From: JALOPX01 sp041309605
GTDB taxonomy: Bacteria; Krumholzibacteriota; Krumholzibacteriia; Krumholzibacteriales; Krumholzibacteriaceae
Assembly: GCA_041309605.1 (NCBI GenBank)
Contig: JBFYZH010000073.1
Coordinates: 1 to 25,685 of the forward strand
Direction of reading: 5' to 3'
Length of the DNA stretch: 25,685 nt
This document shows positions 1-7,381 of this stretch, one piece after another; positions within the stretch are counted from its first letter, which is position 1, and the number at the start of each line of letters is the position of its first letter. A program made the translations under genes and the position numbers. The notes under the pieces are model-generated. The model had not been told where the DNA came from, made no database searches, and worked only from the letters and a program-made list of their open reading frames with translations.

Positions 1-756
1 GGTTACACGATGGATGACGCCGGCAACGGCTACGACGGCGGCGAATATGGGGACGAACCCGCGGAAACGATCGCCCTTCCGGGCGATATCGACGTCGAGG
101 AACTGGCCCGGTTGTACGACAGGTGGACAGGGCAGGCCGCCCTTCTGAGCGCGAATTTCAGCAGATATTTCTGGAACGAAAAAGAGGGATACCTTTACGA
201 CCACCTGAACATCGACGGAACGGCGGACAGGCAGATAAGACCCAACGCCATCCTCGCCATGGGGGTTTACCTGGACACGATCGACCTGCTCTCGGGATTT
301 GAATTTTCGCTGGACGAAAGTGCGTTCGAGGAAAGGATGGCCCTGGTGGACGACGAACAGCTCGACAGCATCGTGGCGAGGGCCGTTGAAAAGCTCGTGC
401 TCAGGCAGGGGGTGACCTCCCTTTCGAGCGACGATCCGCGGTTTCATCCGCTGCATTTCGACCTCGAGAAATACCCCTGCGACGAGGCATACCACAACGG
501 GGACGTGTGGGAATGGCTAAGCGGGCCGATGATAAGCTGCATGATGGCCACCGGAAGGGATGCCGGCGCGATCGATCTGTTCAGGCCGCTTGTCGCGGAA
601 ATACTGTACGAGGGGTGCGTTGGAAGCCTCGGTGAGATAAGGGACGGGTATTTCGTTGAAGGCAGGGATGAGTTCGGCGGAGCGGTGAGCGGGGCAAGGA
701 GCCTTGCCGAGTTTATCAGGATTTCCCTTGAGGAACTGGGGCTGGATTGGCAGTGA
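1..756 (+). CDS. Glycogen debranching enzyme (amylo-alpha-1,6-glucosidase), C-terminal part
   Basis: The frame is open from the first base, so the gene is cut by the window edge and only about the last 250 residues are present. They match the C-terminal (alpha/alpha)6 glucosidase region of bacterial/archaeal debranching enzymes. Landmarks are FWNEKEGYLYD near residue 57, DRQIRPNAI near 75, a TSLSSDDPRFHP substrate-loop motif near 140, AYHNGDVWEWLSGP near 165, and GARSLAEFIR close to the end. The family hydrolyses alpha-1,6 branch points left after phosphorylase action on glycogen, in the cytoplasm. An acidic, glycine-rich stretch of about 25 residues (DDAGNGYDGG and following) precedes the LARLYDRW helix and looks like a flexible insertion. 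No terminator follows the stop. Family assignment is confident; the enzyme's exact linkage specificity cannot be read from this part. Confidence 0.85.
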   Translation, partial: GYTMDDAGNGYDGGEYGDEPAETIALPGDIDVEELARLYDRWTGQAALLSANFSRYFWNEKEGYLYDHLNIDGTADRQIRPNAILAMGVYLDTIDLLSGFEFSLDESAFEERMALVDDEQLDSIVARAVEKLVLRQGVTSLSSDDPRFHPLHFDLEKYPCDEAYHNGDVWEWLSGPMISCMMATGRDAGAIDLFRPLVAEILYEGCVGSLGEIRDGYFVEGRDEFGGAVSGARSLAEFIRISLEELGLDWQ

Positions 757-768
757 CATTCCGGAACT

Positions 769-788
769 ATTTAACAGCTTAAGCATAT
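769..788. repeat. 20-nt intergenic motif, copy 1 (partner at 4647-4666)
   Basis: ATTTAACAGCTTAAGCATAT begins 12 bases after the debranching-enzyme stop. It matches 18 of 20 bases with the copy at 4647-4666, and the similarity extends about six bases to the left (GGAACT here, GCAACA there). The core GCTTAAGC is a palindrome. A TATAAA box (786-791) overlaps the right end and could be a -10 for the propeller gene at 925, but no good -35 is spaced correctly. Function unknown: a protein-binding site or the trace of a small repeat are both possible. Confidence 0.4.
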
Positions 789-924
789 AAACTGGCAGGG
801 TTGATTCGTATTACGACAGGATAGTTGCCGCTGCAATCATATGCCCGCGGTTGCGCCTGTCCGGTCGGCAGCCGGATCGCGTTTGAAACGCGGTCTTGGG
901 CGATATGGTAAGGAGGACATCGCC

Positions 925-2061
925 ATGACAGTCAGGAATATTTTCTCCGCAGTCGTCGTCGCCGCGGCCGTAATGGTTGCCGGCGCCGCGATTCCCGGCG
1001 TTTCCCACTCCGGCACGCGCCGTTCGGACACGCCGGAAAAAGGCGTGTGGGATTTTGCCCCGGTGCCGGTATGGTCGTTCGACCATACCGGCGCGGATAC
1101 ACTCGGAAGGATCGCCGAACCGAGAGTGTCGGGCGACGGCCGGCTGTATTTCCACGATTTCGACAGGCACATCAGCTATATCCTCGACGAGAACGGCGCG
1201 CTTGTGAGCACTTTCGCAAGGGCGGGGGAAGGGCCAGGATATGTATCCAGGTACATCAACTGTTTCACCTTGGACGCAGGGGTCGTCGTCGGTTCCATGG
1301 ACAAGCTCCACTTTTTCGATAAAAACGGCCTTTTCATCAAATCGGTTCCGAACAACATATTCGAGAGCTTTCCGCTCGTCTTCACGGGCGGCGACGTCAT
1401 GTACACCGCTCCGGGGGCGCTCGTCAATCTTCCTGGCGGCAAAGCGGCGATAAGGAGAATCGATACCGCGAGCGGGGAAGCGAAGATTATGCATGAATAC
1501 ACGCTGGCCGAGGACGAGAGGATAAATTTCGGAGGTGTCATCATAGGATTGATTCCTCAGATAAAGATGGATTATGACACGCAAAACGGCAACCTGTTCT
1601 TCGGCCGCAGCGACAGTTACGAGATCATGGCCGCCGACAAGGATGGAAAAATCACCGGCAGTTTCGGCCTCGACAGGGAAAGGAAGCCGGTCACGGAGGA
1701 TGAATTAAGGTTGCATTTCGCCGGTTCCGGGATACCTGCTGACAGGGCGGAGAAGATAATTCCGCTGCTGCCGCGAAAGCTGACATATTTCCACCGGATC
1801 CAGGTAATCGACGGGCTCGTGTACGTATTCACCGTGGATGCGCTTAAATCGGGGATCGGAAGGCAGGATGTCGACATCTTCTCGTCCGAAGGCGAGTACC
1901 TGTATCGCGGCAAGATTGTGATGCCGGGCAATGACCGTTACAAGAATCTCGACCAGATGGCGCTTTCGAAAGGGTTTCTCCACGCGATACTTACGGATGA
2001 GGGCGGGGCGAGCAGGGTGGTGAAGTACAGGGTCTCGATGCCCGGTGGAAAATCCCGGTAG
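925..2061 (+). CDS. Secreted six-bladed beta-propeller protein
   Basis: The start at 925 is preferred over the in-frame ATG at 841: AGGAGG lies at 911-916, eight bases upstream, and the resulting 378-residue protein begins with a Sec signal peptide (MTVRNIFSAVVVAAAVMVAG, cleavage near residues 28-30). There is no lipobox cysteine, so a periplasmic or exported soluble protein is expected. The body carries the hallmark of the 6-bladed beta-propeller family of Bacteroidota-type bacteria, FARAGEGPGYVSRY (about residues 97-110), with repeated blade strands such as LHFFDKNGLFIKSV and YEIMAADKDGKITGSFG. These proteins are of unknown biochemical role; some are thought to bind ligands or act with surface machinery. 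It stands alone between the debranching enzyme and the BlaI operon. Fold assignment is good; function is unassigned. Confidence 0.75.
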   Translation: MTVRNIFSAVVVAAAVMVAGAAIPGVSHSGTRRSDTPEKGVWDFAPVPVWSFDHTGADTLGRIAEPRVSGDGRLYFHDFDRHISYILDENGALVSTFARAGEGPGYVSRYINCFTLDAGVVVGSMDKLHFFDKNGLFIKSVPNNIFESFPLVFTGGDVMYTAPGALVNLPGGKAAIRRIDTASGEAKIMHEYTLAEDERINFGGVIIGLIPQIKMDYDTQNGNLFFGRSDSYEIMAADKDGKITGSFGLDRERKPVTEDELRLHFAGSGIPADRAEKIIPLLPRKLTYFHRIQVIDGLVYVFTVDALKSGIGRQDVDIFSSEGEYLYRGKIVMPGNDRYKNLDQMALSKGFLHAILTDEGGASRVVKYRVSMPGGKSR

Positions 2062-2178
2062 AAGATGGATTAACGGGCCGGCGGCAGCCGTGCGACGTGA
2101 TTTCCATCCCGTACAGGCGATGGTGTAATTCACTATTCGGTTTAAGGTTGACGAATATGCCGCCGTGCGCGCGCAACC

Positions 2179-2245
2179 AAAAATGAGGTAAAAACGTAAA
2201 AATCAATAAAAAGGGGTTGACAGTTATGCCCAGAGATGTTAAATT
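2179..2245 (+). promoter_or_regulatory. Strong sigma70-type promoter with phased A-tracts, for the BlaI/M56 operon
   Basis: A consensus -35 TTGACA (2217-2222) is followed after 17 bases by TAAATT (2240-2245), four of six matches to the -10 consensus. Directly upstream are four AAAAA tracts starting at 2179, 2190, 2198 and 2208, roughly one helical turn apart, as in UP elements or intrinsically curved promoter DNA. This A-rich block stands out in an otherwise GC-rich window. Transcription would begin near 2252, giving a leader of about 30 bases before the BlaI-type start at 2281. Confidence 0.65.
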
Positions 2246-2257
2246 TTACACATGTTG
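2246..2257. promoter_or_regulatory. Candidate BlaI/MecI-type operator
   Basis: TTACACATGTTG matches nine of twelve positions of the TTACATATGTAA dyad typical of BlaI/MecI operators (TACA/TGTA half sites; the right half here is TGTT). It starts directly after the -10 box, over the expected transcription start, where a bound repressor would block initiation. The family context (BlaI gene immediately downstream) makes autoregulation the likely role. Binding is inferred. Confidence 0.45.
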
Positions 2258-2280
2258 AATGACTCACAAAGGAGCTGCAG

Positions 2281-2673
2281 ATGACCGAGAAACCAAAGAT
2301 AAGCGAACTGACAAGAAGAGAAAGACAGATCATGGAAGTGATCTACCGTCTCCAGCAGGCGACGGCGATGGACATCGTGGACAACCTTCCCGCAAAACCG
2401 GTCAACGCGACGATAAGAACGATGCTGGGGGTTCTCGAGGATAAGGGATACCTGCAGCATGTCGTCGAAAAGGGCAAATTCATCTATTCGCCGACGATAT
2501 CTCTCAGCCAGGCGAGGAAAACGGCCCTCGATAACGTTCTTGACACCTTTTTCAAGGGTGCCGAAGCGAGCGCGGTGATCTCGATCCTCAAGAAATCGGA
2601 CGCCAGTTTGACCGAAAAGGACGCCGAGATGATCGTCGATCTTATAAGGAAATCAAAAACGGAGGGCAGGTAG
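2281..2673 (+). CDS. BlaI/MecI/CopY-family transcriptional repressor
   Basis: A 130-residue winged-helix protein of normal family length. The start follows AAAGGAG (2268-2274). The N-terminal half reads as the family wHTH: LTRRERQIMEVIYRL, then an AMDIVDNLP helix, NATIRTMLGVLEDKGYL as recognition helix and wing lead-in, and KFIYSPTIS after the wing. The C-terminal half (about 80-125) is the helical dimerisation region, including AVISILKKSDASLTEKDAEMI. In the known systems a dimer represses its own operon and target genes until a partner M56 protease triggers its cleavage. Here the partner is the next gene, two bases downstream, so the two are co-transcribed. Family is confident; the regulated genes outside the operon and the inducing signal are unknown. 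Confidence 0.88.
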   Translation: MTEKPKISELTRRERQIMEVIYRLQQATAMDIVDNLPAKPVNATIRTMLGVLEDKGYLQHVVEKGKFIYSPTISLSQARKTALDNVLDTFFKGAEASAVISILKKSDASLTEKDAEMIVDLIRKSKTEGR

Positions 2674-2675
2674 CC

Positions 2676-4352
2676 ATGAATTCGAGCGTGATGGGATTGC
2701 TTTTGGAGGCGCACTGGGCCGGGTTGCTCAGGCTTATGATCGATATTACGCTCAAGGGCGCCCTCATTTGCGCGGTGGCCGGGGTAGCTACGCTTATACT
2801 GCGCCGTTCATCGGCTTATATAAGAAACATGGTCTGGGTTTTCGCGCTGGCGGGCCTGATCATCCTGCCGGCCTTTTCCATAATGGCACCCGTGTGGAAC
2901 CTTCCGATCATTCCTGAACTCGGCACGTGGGGATTGAGCTCATACACTCCGGACCCCTCTAAACTGGATCAGGAAATGGTCGCAGGTCAGCCTGGCAAAG
3001 GCATTTCCGCCGAGACGACTTCTGCCGGCAGTTACAACGATCCGACGCTGACCAGCCTGCCGTGGTACGCCTGGGGCATACTGGTATGGATAGGCGGAGG
3101 CATCCTTTTTCTATGCTGGTGCGGCGTTTCTCACGCCTGCGTCAGCCGTGTAATCAGGAAGGCTATCCCCGCTTCGGACCGGTGGAACGAGGTACTCGGC
3201 AGGGCGGCTGTGGAACTGGACCTGAATAGAAGGGTGAGGCTGCTCGAATCGAACAGCTTGAAGGCGGCGATCACCGTGGGTATCAAGAATCCCACGGTCG
3301 TGCTTCCGGCCGAATCGGAAGGATGGACTGATAACCGCAGGAGTCTCGTTCTCTCGCACGAGCTCGCTCACGTGAAGAGATGGGACACCCTGATAGAGTT
3401 ATTCGCCCTGTTCGCGACGGTCCTTTACTGGTTCAACCCTCTCGTCTGGTTCGCCGTAAAACAACTCAGGATAGAACGGGAGAGGGATTGCGACGACGCG
3501 GTCCTCTGTACGGGCGCGAGGCCATCCGATTACGCCGAGCTGCTGATGAGAATCGCATCCGATCTCGGGGGTTCGGCCCGGCCGGTATGGCAGGTGACGA
3601 CCATATCACAGGGCTCCAACCTTAAGGACAGGCTTATGAGTATTCTCAATCCGAAGATTGACAGGCGCAGGGGCGGAAGAAGAACCGCAGTGGTGACGGG
3701 TCTTCTGGTCCTTGCGATAGTGCTTCCTCTGTCTGTCTCGGGCTTCTGGAACATACAGGCCCAGGAAAAAACCGATAAGGAAAAGCAGAAGTCGGAACAG
3801 GCAAGGGATAAACAGCTGAAGGATGAACAACTGAAGAACGAACAGATGAAGAAAGATGAGGCTCTCAAGGAGCAGAGCCTGAAGGACGCGCAGGGCGTGA
3901 AGGATGAATCGAAGAAGAAGGAAAAGATGTCCGCGGAAGAAGCCGTCATGAAATCGTGGGAAAAGCTGATGGCCAGCGAGAACTCCGCGGCCGCCAAGGT
4001 CGGAATGGCGATGAAGGAGAAGGGCGTGGAGGCGGGATTAAAGACCTTCATGGAGCTCAAGGAGAAGAAGAGCGACACCGTGTACTTCAAGGAGGCGGAA
4101 TTCAACTCTCTCGGTTATGTTTTCCTTTTCAATAAAATGACCGACGAGGCGATAGCGGTGTTCGAGCTGAACGTGAAGGAATATCCCGATTCGTGGAACG
4201 TATACGACAGCCTCGGGGAGGCCTTATTTGCGGCCGGGAAGGTTGAGAAAGCGGTGAAGAATTACGAGACCGCGCTCAAGATCAATCCTGACAGCAAGAG
4301 CAGCGCCCAGATGCTCGAGAAGATAAAGCACAAGGTGAACAAAGAGGCGTAA
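2676..4352 (+). CDS. M56 (BlaR1-like) membrane metalloprotease with C-terminal TPR domain
   Basis: The 558-residue protein starts two bases after the BlaI-type stop. Hydrophobic segments lie at about 21-42, 51-74, 128-155, 239-264 and 335-357. The zinc site is HELAH at 228-232 followed by KRWD, with the third ligand expected in the ERERDCDDAVL block (267-277). This is the BlaR1/MecR1 protease arrangement. After the last membrane segment, BlaR1 would carry an extracytoplasmic penicillin-binding sensor. Here there is instead a strongly charged K/E/Q-rich linker (about 363-420) and a TPR-type helical region (about 465-555), including LGEALFAAGKVEKAVKNYETALKINP. Beta-lactam sensing is therefore not supported. 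The likely role is signal-triggered inactivation of the neighbouring repressor. The signal is unknown; a protein or peptide partner of the TPRs is plausible. Confidence 0.82.
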   Translation: MNSSVMGLLLEAHWAGLLRLMIDITLKGALICAVAGVATLILRRSSAYIRNMVWVFALAGLIILPAFSIMAPVWNLPIIPELGTWGLSSYTPDPSKLDQEMVAGQPGKGISAETTSAGSYNDPTLTSLPWYAWGILVWIGGGILFLCWCGVSHACVSRVIRKAIPASDRWNEVLGRAAVELDLNRRVRLLESNSLKAAITVGIKNPTVVLPAESEGWTDNRRSLVLSHELAHVKRWDTLIELFALFATVLYWFNPLVWFAVKQLRIERERDCDDAVLCTGARPSDYAELLMRIASDLGGSARPVWQVTTISQGSNLKDRLMSILNPKIDRRRGGRRTAVVTGLLVLAIVLPLSVSGFWNIQAQEKTDKEKQKSEQARDKQLKDEQLKNEQMKKDEALKEQSLKDAQGVKDESKKKEKMSAEEAVMKSWEKLMASENSAAAKVGMAMKEKGVEAGLKTFMELKEKKSDTVYFKEAEFNSLGYVFLFNKMTDEAIAVFELNVKEYPDSWNVYDSLGEALFAAGKVEKAVKNYETALKINPDSKSSAQMLEKIKHKVNKEA

Positions 4353-4365
4353 CGCCTTGTTAACC

Positions 4366-4449
4366 GGCCGCATCCGGTGGGTACATTCCATTTCTGAGGG
4401 GTTGGGGATGGAAGAGAGTCTCGGACCACCGGGTGCGGCCTTTCCTTTG
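4366..4449 (+). terminator. Long hairpin after the M56 gene, probable terminator
   Basis: The arms 4366-4380 (GGCCGCATCCGGTGG) and 4426-4440 (CCACCGGGTGCGGCC) pair over 15 positions with one G-T wobble, followed by TTTCCTTT. The 45-base loop holds an inner 6-bp stem, TTCCAT (4386-4391) with ATGGAA (4408-4413). It starts 13 bases after the M56 stop, fitting the end of the BlaI/M56 transcript. The loop is longer than usual and the T-run is interrupted, so a structured RNA element is an alternative. Confidence 0.55.
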
Positions 4450-4465
4450 TCCGGCATCTTCGGGC

Positions 4466-4517
4466 GCCGGTTCCAGTCCTTTCCATTGGACCATGACTTC
4501 GTACGCCGGAACCCGGC
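4466..4517 (+). other. Second nested inverted repeat in the 4353-4711 intergenic region
   Basis: GCCGGTTCC (4466-4474) pairs with GGAACCCGGC (4508-4517) with one bulged C. Inside its loop, GTCC (4476-4479) pairs with GGAC (4488-4491). It follows the larger hairpin at 4366-4440 and shares a TTCCATT heptamer with it (4386-4392 and 4481-4487). No open frame with coding character crosses it. It could be part of a structured RNA, a leader for downstream genes, or a decayed repeat. Confidence 0.35.
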
Positions 4518-4542
4518 CTGAGGGGACTTTCATGGAGGTTAG

Positions 4543-4650
4543 GTGAGTGAATCGGGGAACACTCCTCTGATTCTTGCCGCATCGCCGGGGCAAAGAGAGA
4601 TCGTGGAGTTGCTTCTCGCCGCCGGAGCCGACAAAGAGACGCAACAATTT
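4543..4650 (+). pseudogene. Isolated ankyrin-repeat remnant
   Basis: A GTG codon at 4543, preceded by GGAGG (4534-4538) and directly after an in-frame TAG, opens a frame whose first ~33 residues are a clear single ankyrin repeat: GNTPLILAAS, then REIVELLLAAGADKETQ. Ankyrin proteins need several stacked repeats, and none is visible upstream in any forward frame. Downstream the frame stays open to 5451 only by running out of frame through the permease gene, with no ankyrin character. The best reading is a fragment of a former ankyrin-repeat gene. A very short expressed peptide cannot be excluded. The homology stops almost exactly where the 20-nt motif at 4647 begins. Confidence 0.55.
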
Positions 4651-4666
4651 AACCGCTTAAGCGTAT
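4647..4666. repeat. 20-nt intergenic motif, copy 2 (partner at 769-788)
   Basis: ATTTAACCGCTTAAGCGTAT differs from the 769-788 copy at two positions and keeps the GCTTAAGC palindrome. It lies at the end of the ankyrin-like segment and 46 bases before the permease start at 4712. It may be a regulatory site shared by the two downstream genes or a junction left by rearrangement. Confidence 0.4.
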
Positions 4667-4711
4667 TGGTGGTATGGAGCCTGTTTTCAATTCAGCGCTC
4701 GGAGGGAAAGT

Positions 4712-7111
4712 ATGTTCTGGAACTATCTCAAGATAACCTTCAGGAGCATGGCAAGGCACAGGGAGTTCACCGTCATAAACATCCTCGGCCTGGCTCTCAG
4801 CATGGCGATATGTCTTCTCATCATCCTTTTCGTCCGGGACGAGATGCGCTGCGACGCCTTTCACCGGAACAGGGAAAGGATGGCGAGGGTCATCACCACG
4901 GATACAAAAATAGAATATTCCTACATCAAGGGATGGGCGACTTCGCCCGCCGGCCTTGCATATCTACTGTCAGAGAACTGCCCCGGGGTGGAGAAAACGG
5001 CCAGGTGCTGGAACCTCCATGCAAACGCCATGTTAAACAGGACTCCCCTTCCCGTTTCGGGAATATTCTCCGATCCGTCGTTCTTCGATATATTCGATTT
5101 CAGGCTTCAGGCCGGGGATCCCGCCACGGCTCTCTCCGAGCCGTATACAATCGTGCTGACCAGGGAGAGCGCAGACCGGTTTTTCGGCGACGAGGATCCG
5201 GTGGGAAAGGTGCTGGAGCTCGAGACGTACGGACAGTTCAGGGTGACCGGCGTATTCGAGGACCGGCAGTGGAAATCGCATTTCAAGTTCGGGATGGTGG
5301 CCTCCTTTTCGACTGTCTACGATCTTGCCCGCCGCGGCATCTTTCAAAGCAATCCCGATTCCTGGGAGTCGTTCACCAGTTGTTATACGTATGTATTGTT
5401 GAAGGATGGAGGATACGAGTCGCTCCATGCGGGACTTCCAGCCATGGCTGACGTCCTTTTCCCGGAGGTGGAAAGGCCGAGGCTGGGACTGGCCACGCAG
5501 AGGCTCAAGGATATAAATCTCGGGTGGAACCTTATCAACGAGATGCCCGGCACAAAGCATTCCTTCGAGATCGTTTTCATCCCGCTTGTCGCCGGTCTCA
5601 TATTGATACTTGCCTGCTTCAATTACGTGAACCTCTCGATCGCGAGATCGATGCGCAGGACGAGGGAAATCGGCCTGCGAAAGGTGATAGGCGCGGACAG
5701 GGGACACATCGTGAGAATGTTCCTCGGAGAGGCGTTCGTCATGACCCTGCTATCCCTTGTCGTAGCGAGCCTGCTGGTCCTGTGGATGGTTCCCGTGCTG
5801 AACGGGATGGGCGCGGTCGTCCAGTCGAAGAACACGATCAACCTGGACATGATGAAGAACGCCGACGTCTACATCTACTTCGTGCTGTTCGCCTTTGCGG
5901 TGTCGATCATGGCCGGGCTCTACCCGGCGCTCTACCTGAGTTCTTTCAAGCCGGTGGACGCGTTGAAGGGAGTGTGCGGCATAAGGACGTCGCGCCGCTA
6001 CCTGTTGAGAAAGATCCTCATCGGGAGCCAGTTCGGGGTGTCGATGGTCGCCATCATAACGATCCTTTTCATACACATGCAGTTCTCCTTCATGAGGTCG
6101 TACGATCGCGGGATCGACACATCTAACGTCGCATGCCTGAGTCTGCTGGACGCCGATTATTCGATGCTCCGCGGCGAACTGCTTCAAAGCGGCGATATCA
6201 CCACCGTCTGCGCATCGTCTGGCGTACCCGGGCACCAGGTTGGATTTCAGGTTGAAATCAGGCATCAGAAGATGACCGAACCGGTGATTTTTTCCGGATA
6301 CTCGGTCGACGAGGCGTTCATTGGGGCGATGGGGCTGAAGGTTCTTGCCGGCAGGGGATTCTCCGAGGAATTCACCACGGACCGCCAATCGGCGGCGATG
6401 ATAAACGAGAAGGCGCTCCAGGTTTTCGGGTTTGCCTCGCCGCAGGAGGCGATCGGAGAGGTGGTCGGAACATCGAAGAATTCATACACGATAATCGGCG
6501 TTTTGAGGGATTTCAATTACAGGGATCTTCATTCCCCTCTCGAACCTCTCATCGTCTTCGACAGGCCTGATAGCTGGTTCTACGCCCTGGTCAGCTTTGT
6601 GCCGGGTTCCAGGGACAAGGTACGTTCGTACATCAGCGATGTCTGGAGCGGCATAGACGAAATCCACCCGGCCGATGTGGAGTTCATCGCCGATATGGAT
6701 GGCCGGGCCGATTCGTTCGCGAAGGACGTCATCAGGATCGCCGGGTCGGGAAGCGGGCTGATTATCGCGATAGCGTTGATGGGACTTCTCGGGATCACTT
6801 CGTACAGCATGGAGATGAAGGTGAAGGAGGTCGGCGTCAGGAAGGTCCTGGGAGCCGGCACATTGAGGATAATCTCCATTTTATCCGGGGAGATGGCAGG
6901 GGTGATTGTCGTCGCGACTGCCGTGGCATTGCCCGTCGCCTGGCTGATAAACAGGATGATGCTGCAGTCATTCGCGTACAGGGTGCCGCTCTCCGCGTGG
7001 ATCTTCGCCGGCGGAGCGGGGGCGGTTATATTTCTCGCGCTCGGCACGATCGCGAGCCAGACGGTCCGGGCGGCGCTGGCAAACCCGGTCGAATCGTTGA
7101 GGGAGGAGTAG
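4712..7111 (+). CDS. FtsX/MacB-family ABC transporter permease
   Basis: A 799-residue integral membrane protein, started by GGAGGG six bases before the ATG. It has the two-half layout of large FtsX-domain permeases: one membrane helix near 21-41, a periplasmic MacB-like domain (about 45-280), three helices (about 287-310, 342-365, 385-410), then helix (434-458), second periplasmic domain (460-670) and three final helices (about 674-695, 722-747, 761-785). Each FtsX unit carries the conserved cytoplasmic motif after its first helix, EIGLRKVIGA and EVGVRKVLGA. Members work with a separate ABC ATPase in lipoprotein or antimicrobial transport or in mechanotransmission. No ATPase gene is in the window. 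It resembles the 7763 permease from its MFWNY start onward, so the two are probably old duplicates. Substrate unknown. Confidence 0.85.
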   Translation: MFWNYLKITFRSMARHREFTVINILGLALSMAICLLIILFVRDEMRCDAFHRNRERMARVITTDTKIEYSYIKGWATSPAGLAYLLSENCPGVEKTARCWNLHANAMLNRTPLPVSGIFSDPSFFDIFDFRLQAGDPATALSEPYTIVLTRESADRFFGDEDPVGKVLELETYGQFRVTGVFEDRQWKSHFKFGMVASFSTVYDLARRGIFQSNPDSWESFTSCYTYVLLKDGGYESLHAGLPAMADVLFPEVERPRLGLATQRLKDINLGWNLINEMPGTKHSFEIVFIPLVAGLILILACFNYVNLSIARSMRRTREIGLRKVIGADRGHIVRMFLGEAFVMTLLSLVVASLLVLWMVPVLNGMGAVVQSKNTINLDMMKNADVYIYFVLFAFAVSIMAGLYPALYLSSFKPVDALKGVCGIRTSRRYLLRKILIGSQFGVSMVAIITILFIHMQFSFMRSYDRGIDTSNVACLSLLDADYSMLRGELLQSGDITTVCASSGVPGHQVGFQVEIRHQKMTEPVIFSGYSVDEAFIGAMGLKVLAGRGFSEEFTTDRQSAAMINEKALQVFGFASPQEAIGEVVGTSKNSYTIIGVLRDFNYRDLHSPLEPLIVFDRPDSWFYALVSFVPGSRDKVRSYISDVWSGIDEIHPADVEFIADMDGRADSFAKDVIRIAGSGSGLIIAIALMGLLGITSYSMEMKVKEVGVRKVLGAGTLRIISILSGEMAGVIVVATAVALPVAWLINRMMLQSFAYRVPLSAWIFAGGAGAVIFLALGTIASQTVRAALANPVESLREE

Positions 7112-7381
7112 GGGAAGACTCCGGAACCCTGTTTAATGACAGAAGAACAGGAACGGCGGTAAAACTCCGGAAACTACGTCGCTATTTGACGAGTAAAAAC
7201 CTGGAAATTTCCCGGAAGTTGTAACTTTTTAAAAAGCCCCGCCGTATATTGATTATGAATATGTTCTGTAATAAGAAGAAATGGATGGCGGAGCGGCAAT
7301 TATTTTATTAATATCTTCTACAACGAGAAGATATCGTGGTGAAGGTTATTTGAAGAGTTGGTCGATGTGAAAGGGAGAGCG
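7112..7381. promoter_or_regulatory. AT-richer intergenic region upstream of the PadR gene
   Basis: This 270-base gap is notably AT-rich towards its right half. It holds three CCGGAA hexamers at 7121, 7167 and 7212 (spaced 46 and 45 bases), an ACTCCGGAA direct repeat (7118-7126 and 7164-7172), a TTTTTAAAAA palindrome (7226-7235), TATATT at 7245-7250, and a perfect inverted repeat at 7311-7334. No promoter with well spaced -35 and -10 boxes stands out. Promoter and operator of the PadR/permease unit are expected here. Confidence 0.4.
7311..7334. promoter_or_regulatory. Perfect 9-bp inverted repeat upstream of PadR, candidate operator
   Basis: ATATCTTCT (7311-7319) and AGAAGATAT (7326-7334) are exact reverse complements around a 6-base centre. 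The site ends 47 bases before the PadR start at 7382 in AT-rich DNA. PadR proteins commonly bind dyads next to their own promoter, so self-regulation is the simplest reading. A leader-RNA hairpin is the alternative. Confidence 0.45.

Noticed and set aside
811..1584. 257-residue open frame on the minus strand
   Set aside because: It lies opposite the beta-propeller gene, has no recognisable domain and an Arg/His-rich composition typical of antisense frames in GC-rich genes.
2676..4352. Beta-lactam resistance sensor (BlaR1)
   Set aside because: The protease core and BlaI partner fit, but the penicillin-binding sensor domain is missing and no beta-lactamase gene is nearby.
4460..4520. tRNA-like GGTTCCAGTCC resembling a T-arm
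   Set aside because: No acceptor, D or anticodon arm can be paired around it, and the loop lacks the invariant TTCGA pattern.
4543..5451. 302-residue frame taken as a full protein
   Set aside because: Only the first ~33 residues look like a protein family; from 4712 on it runs out of frame through a clear permease gene.
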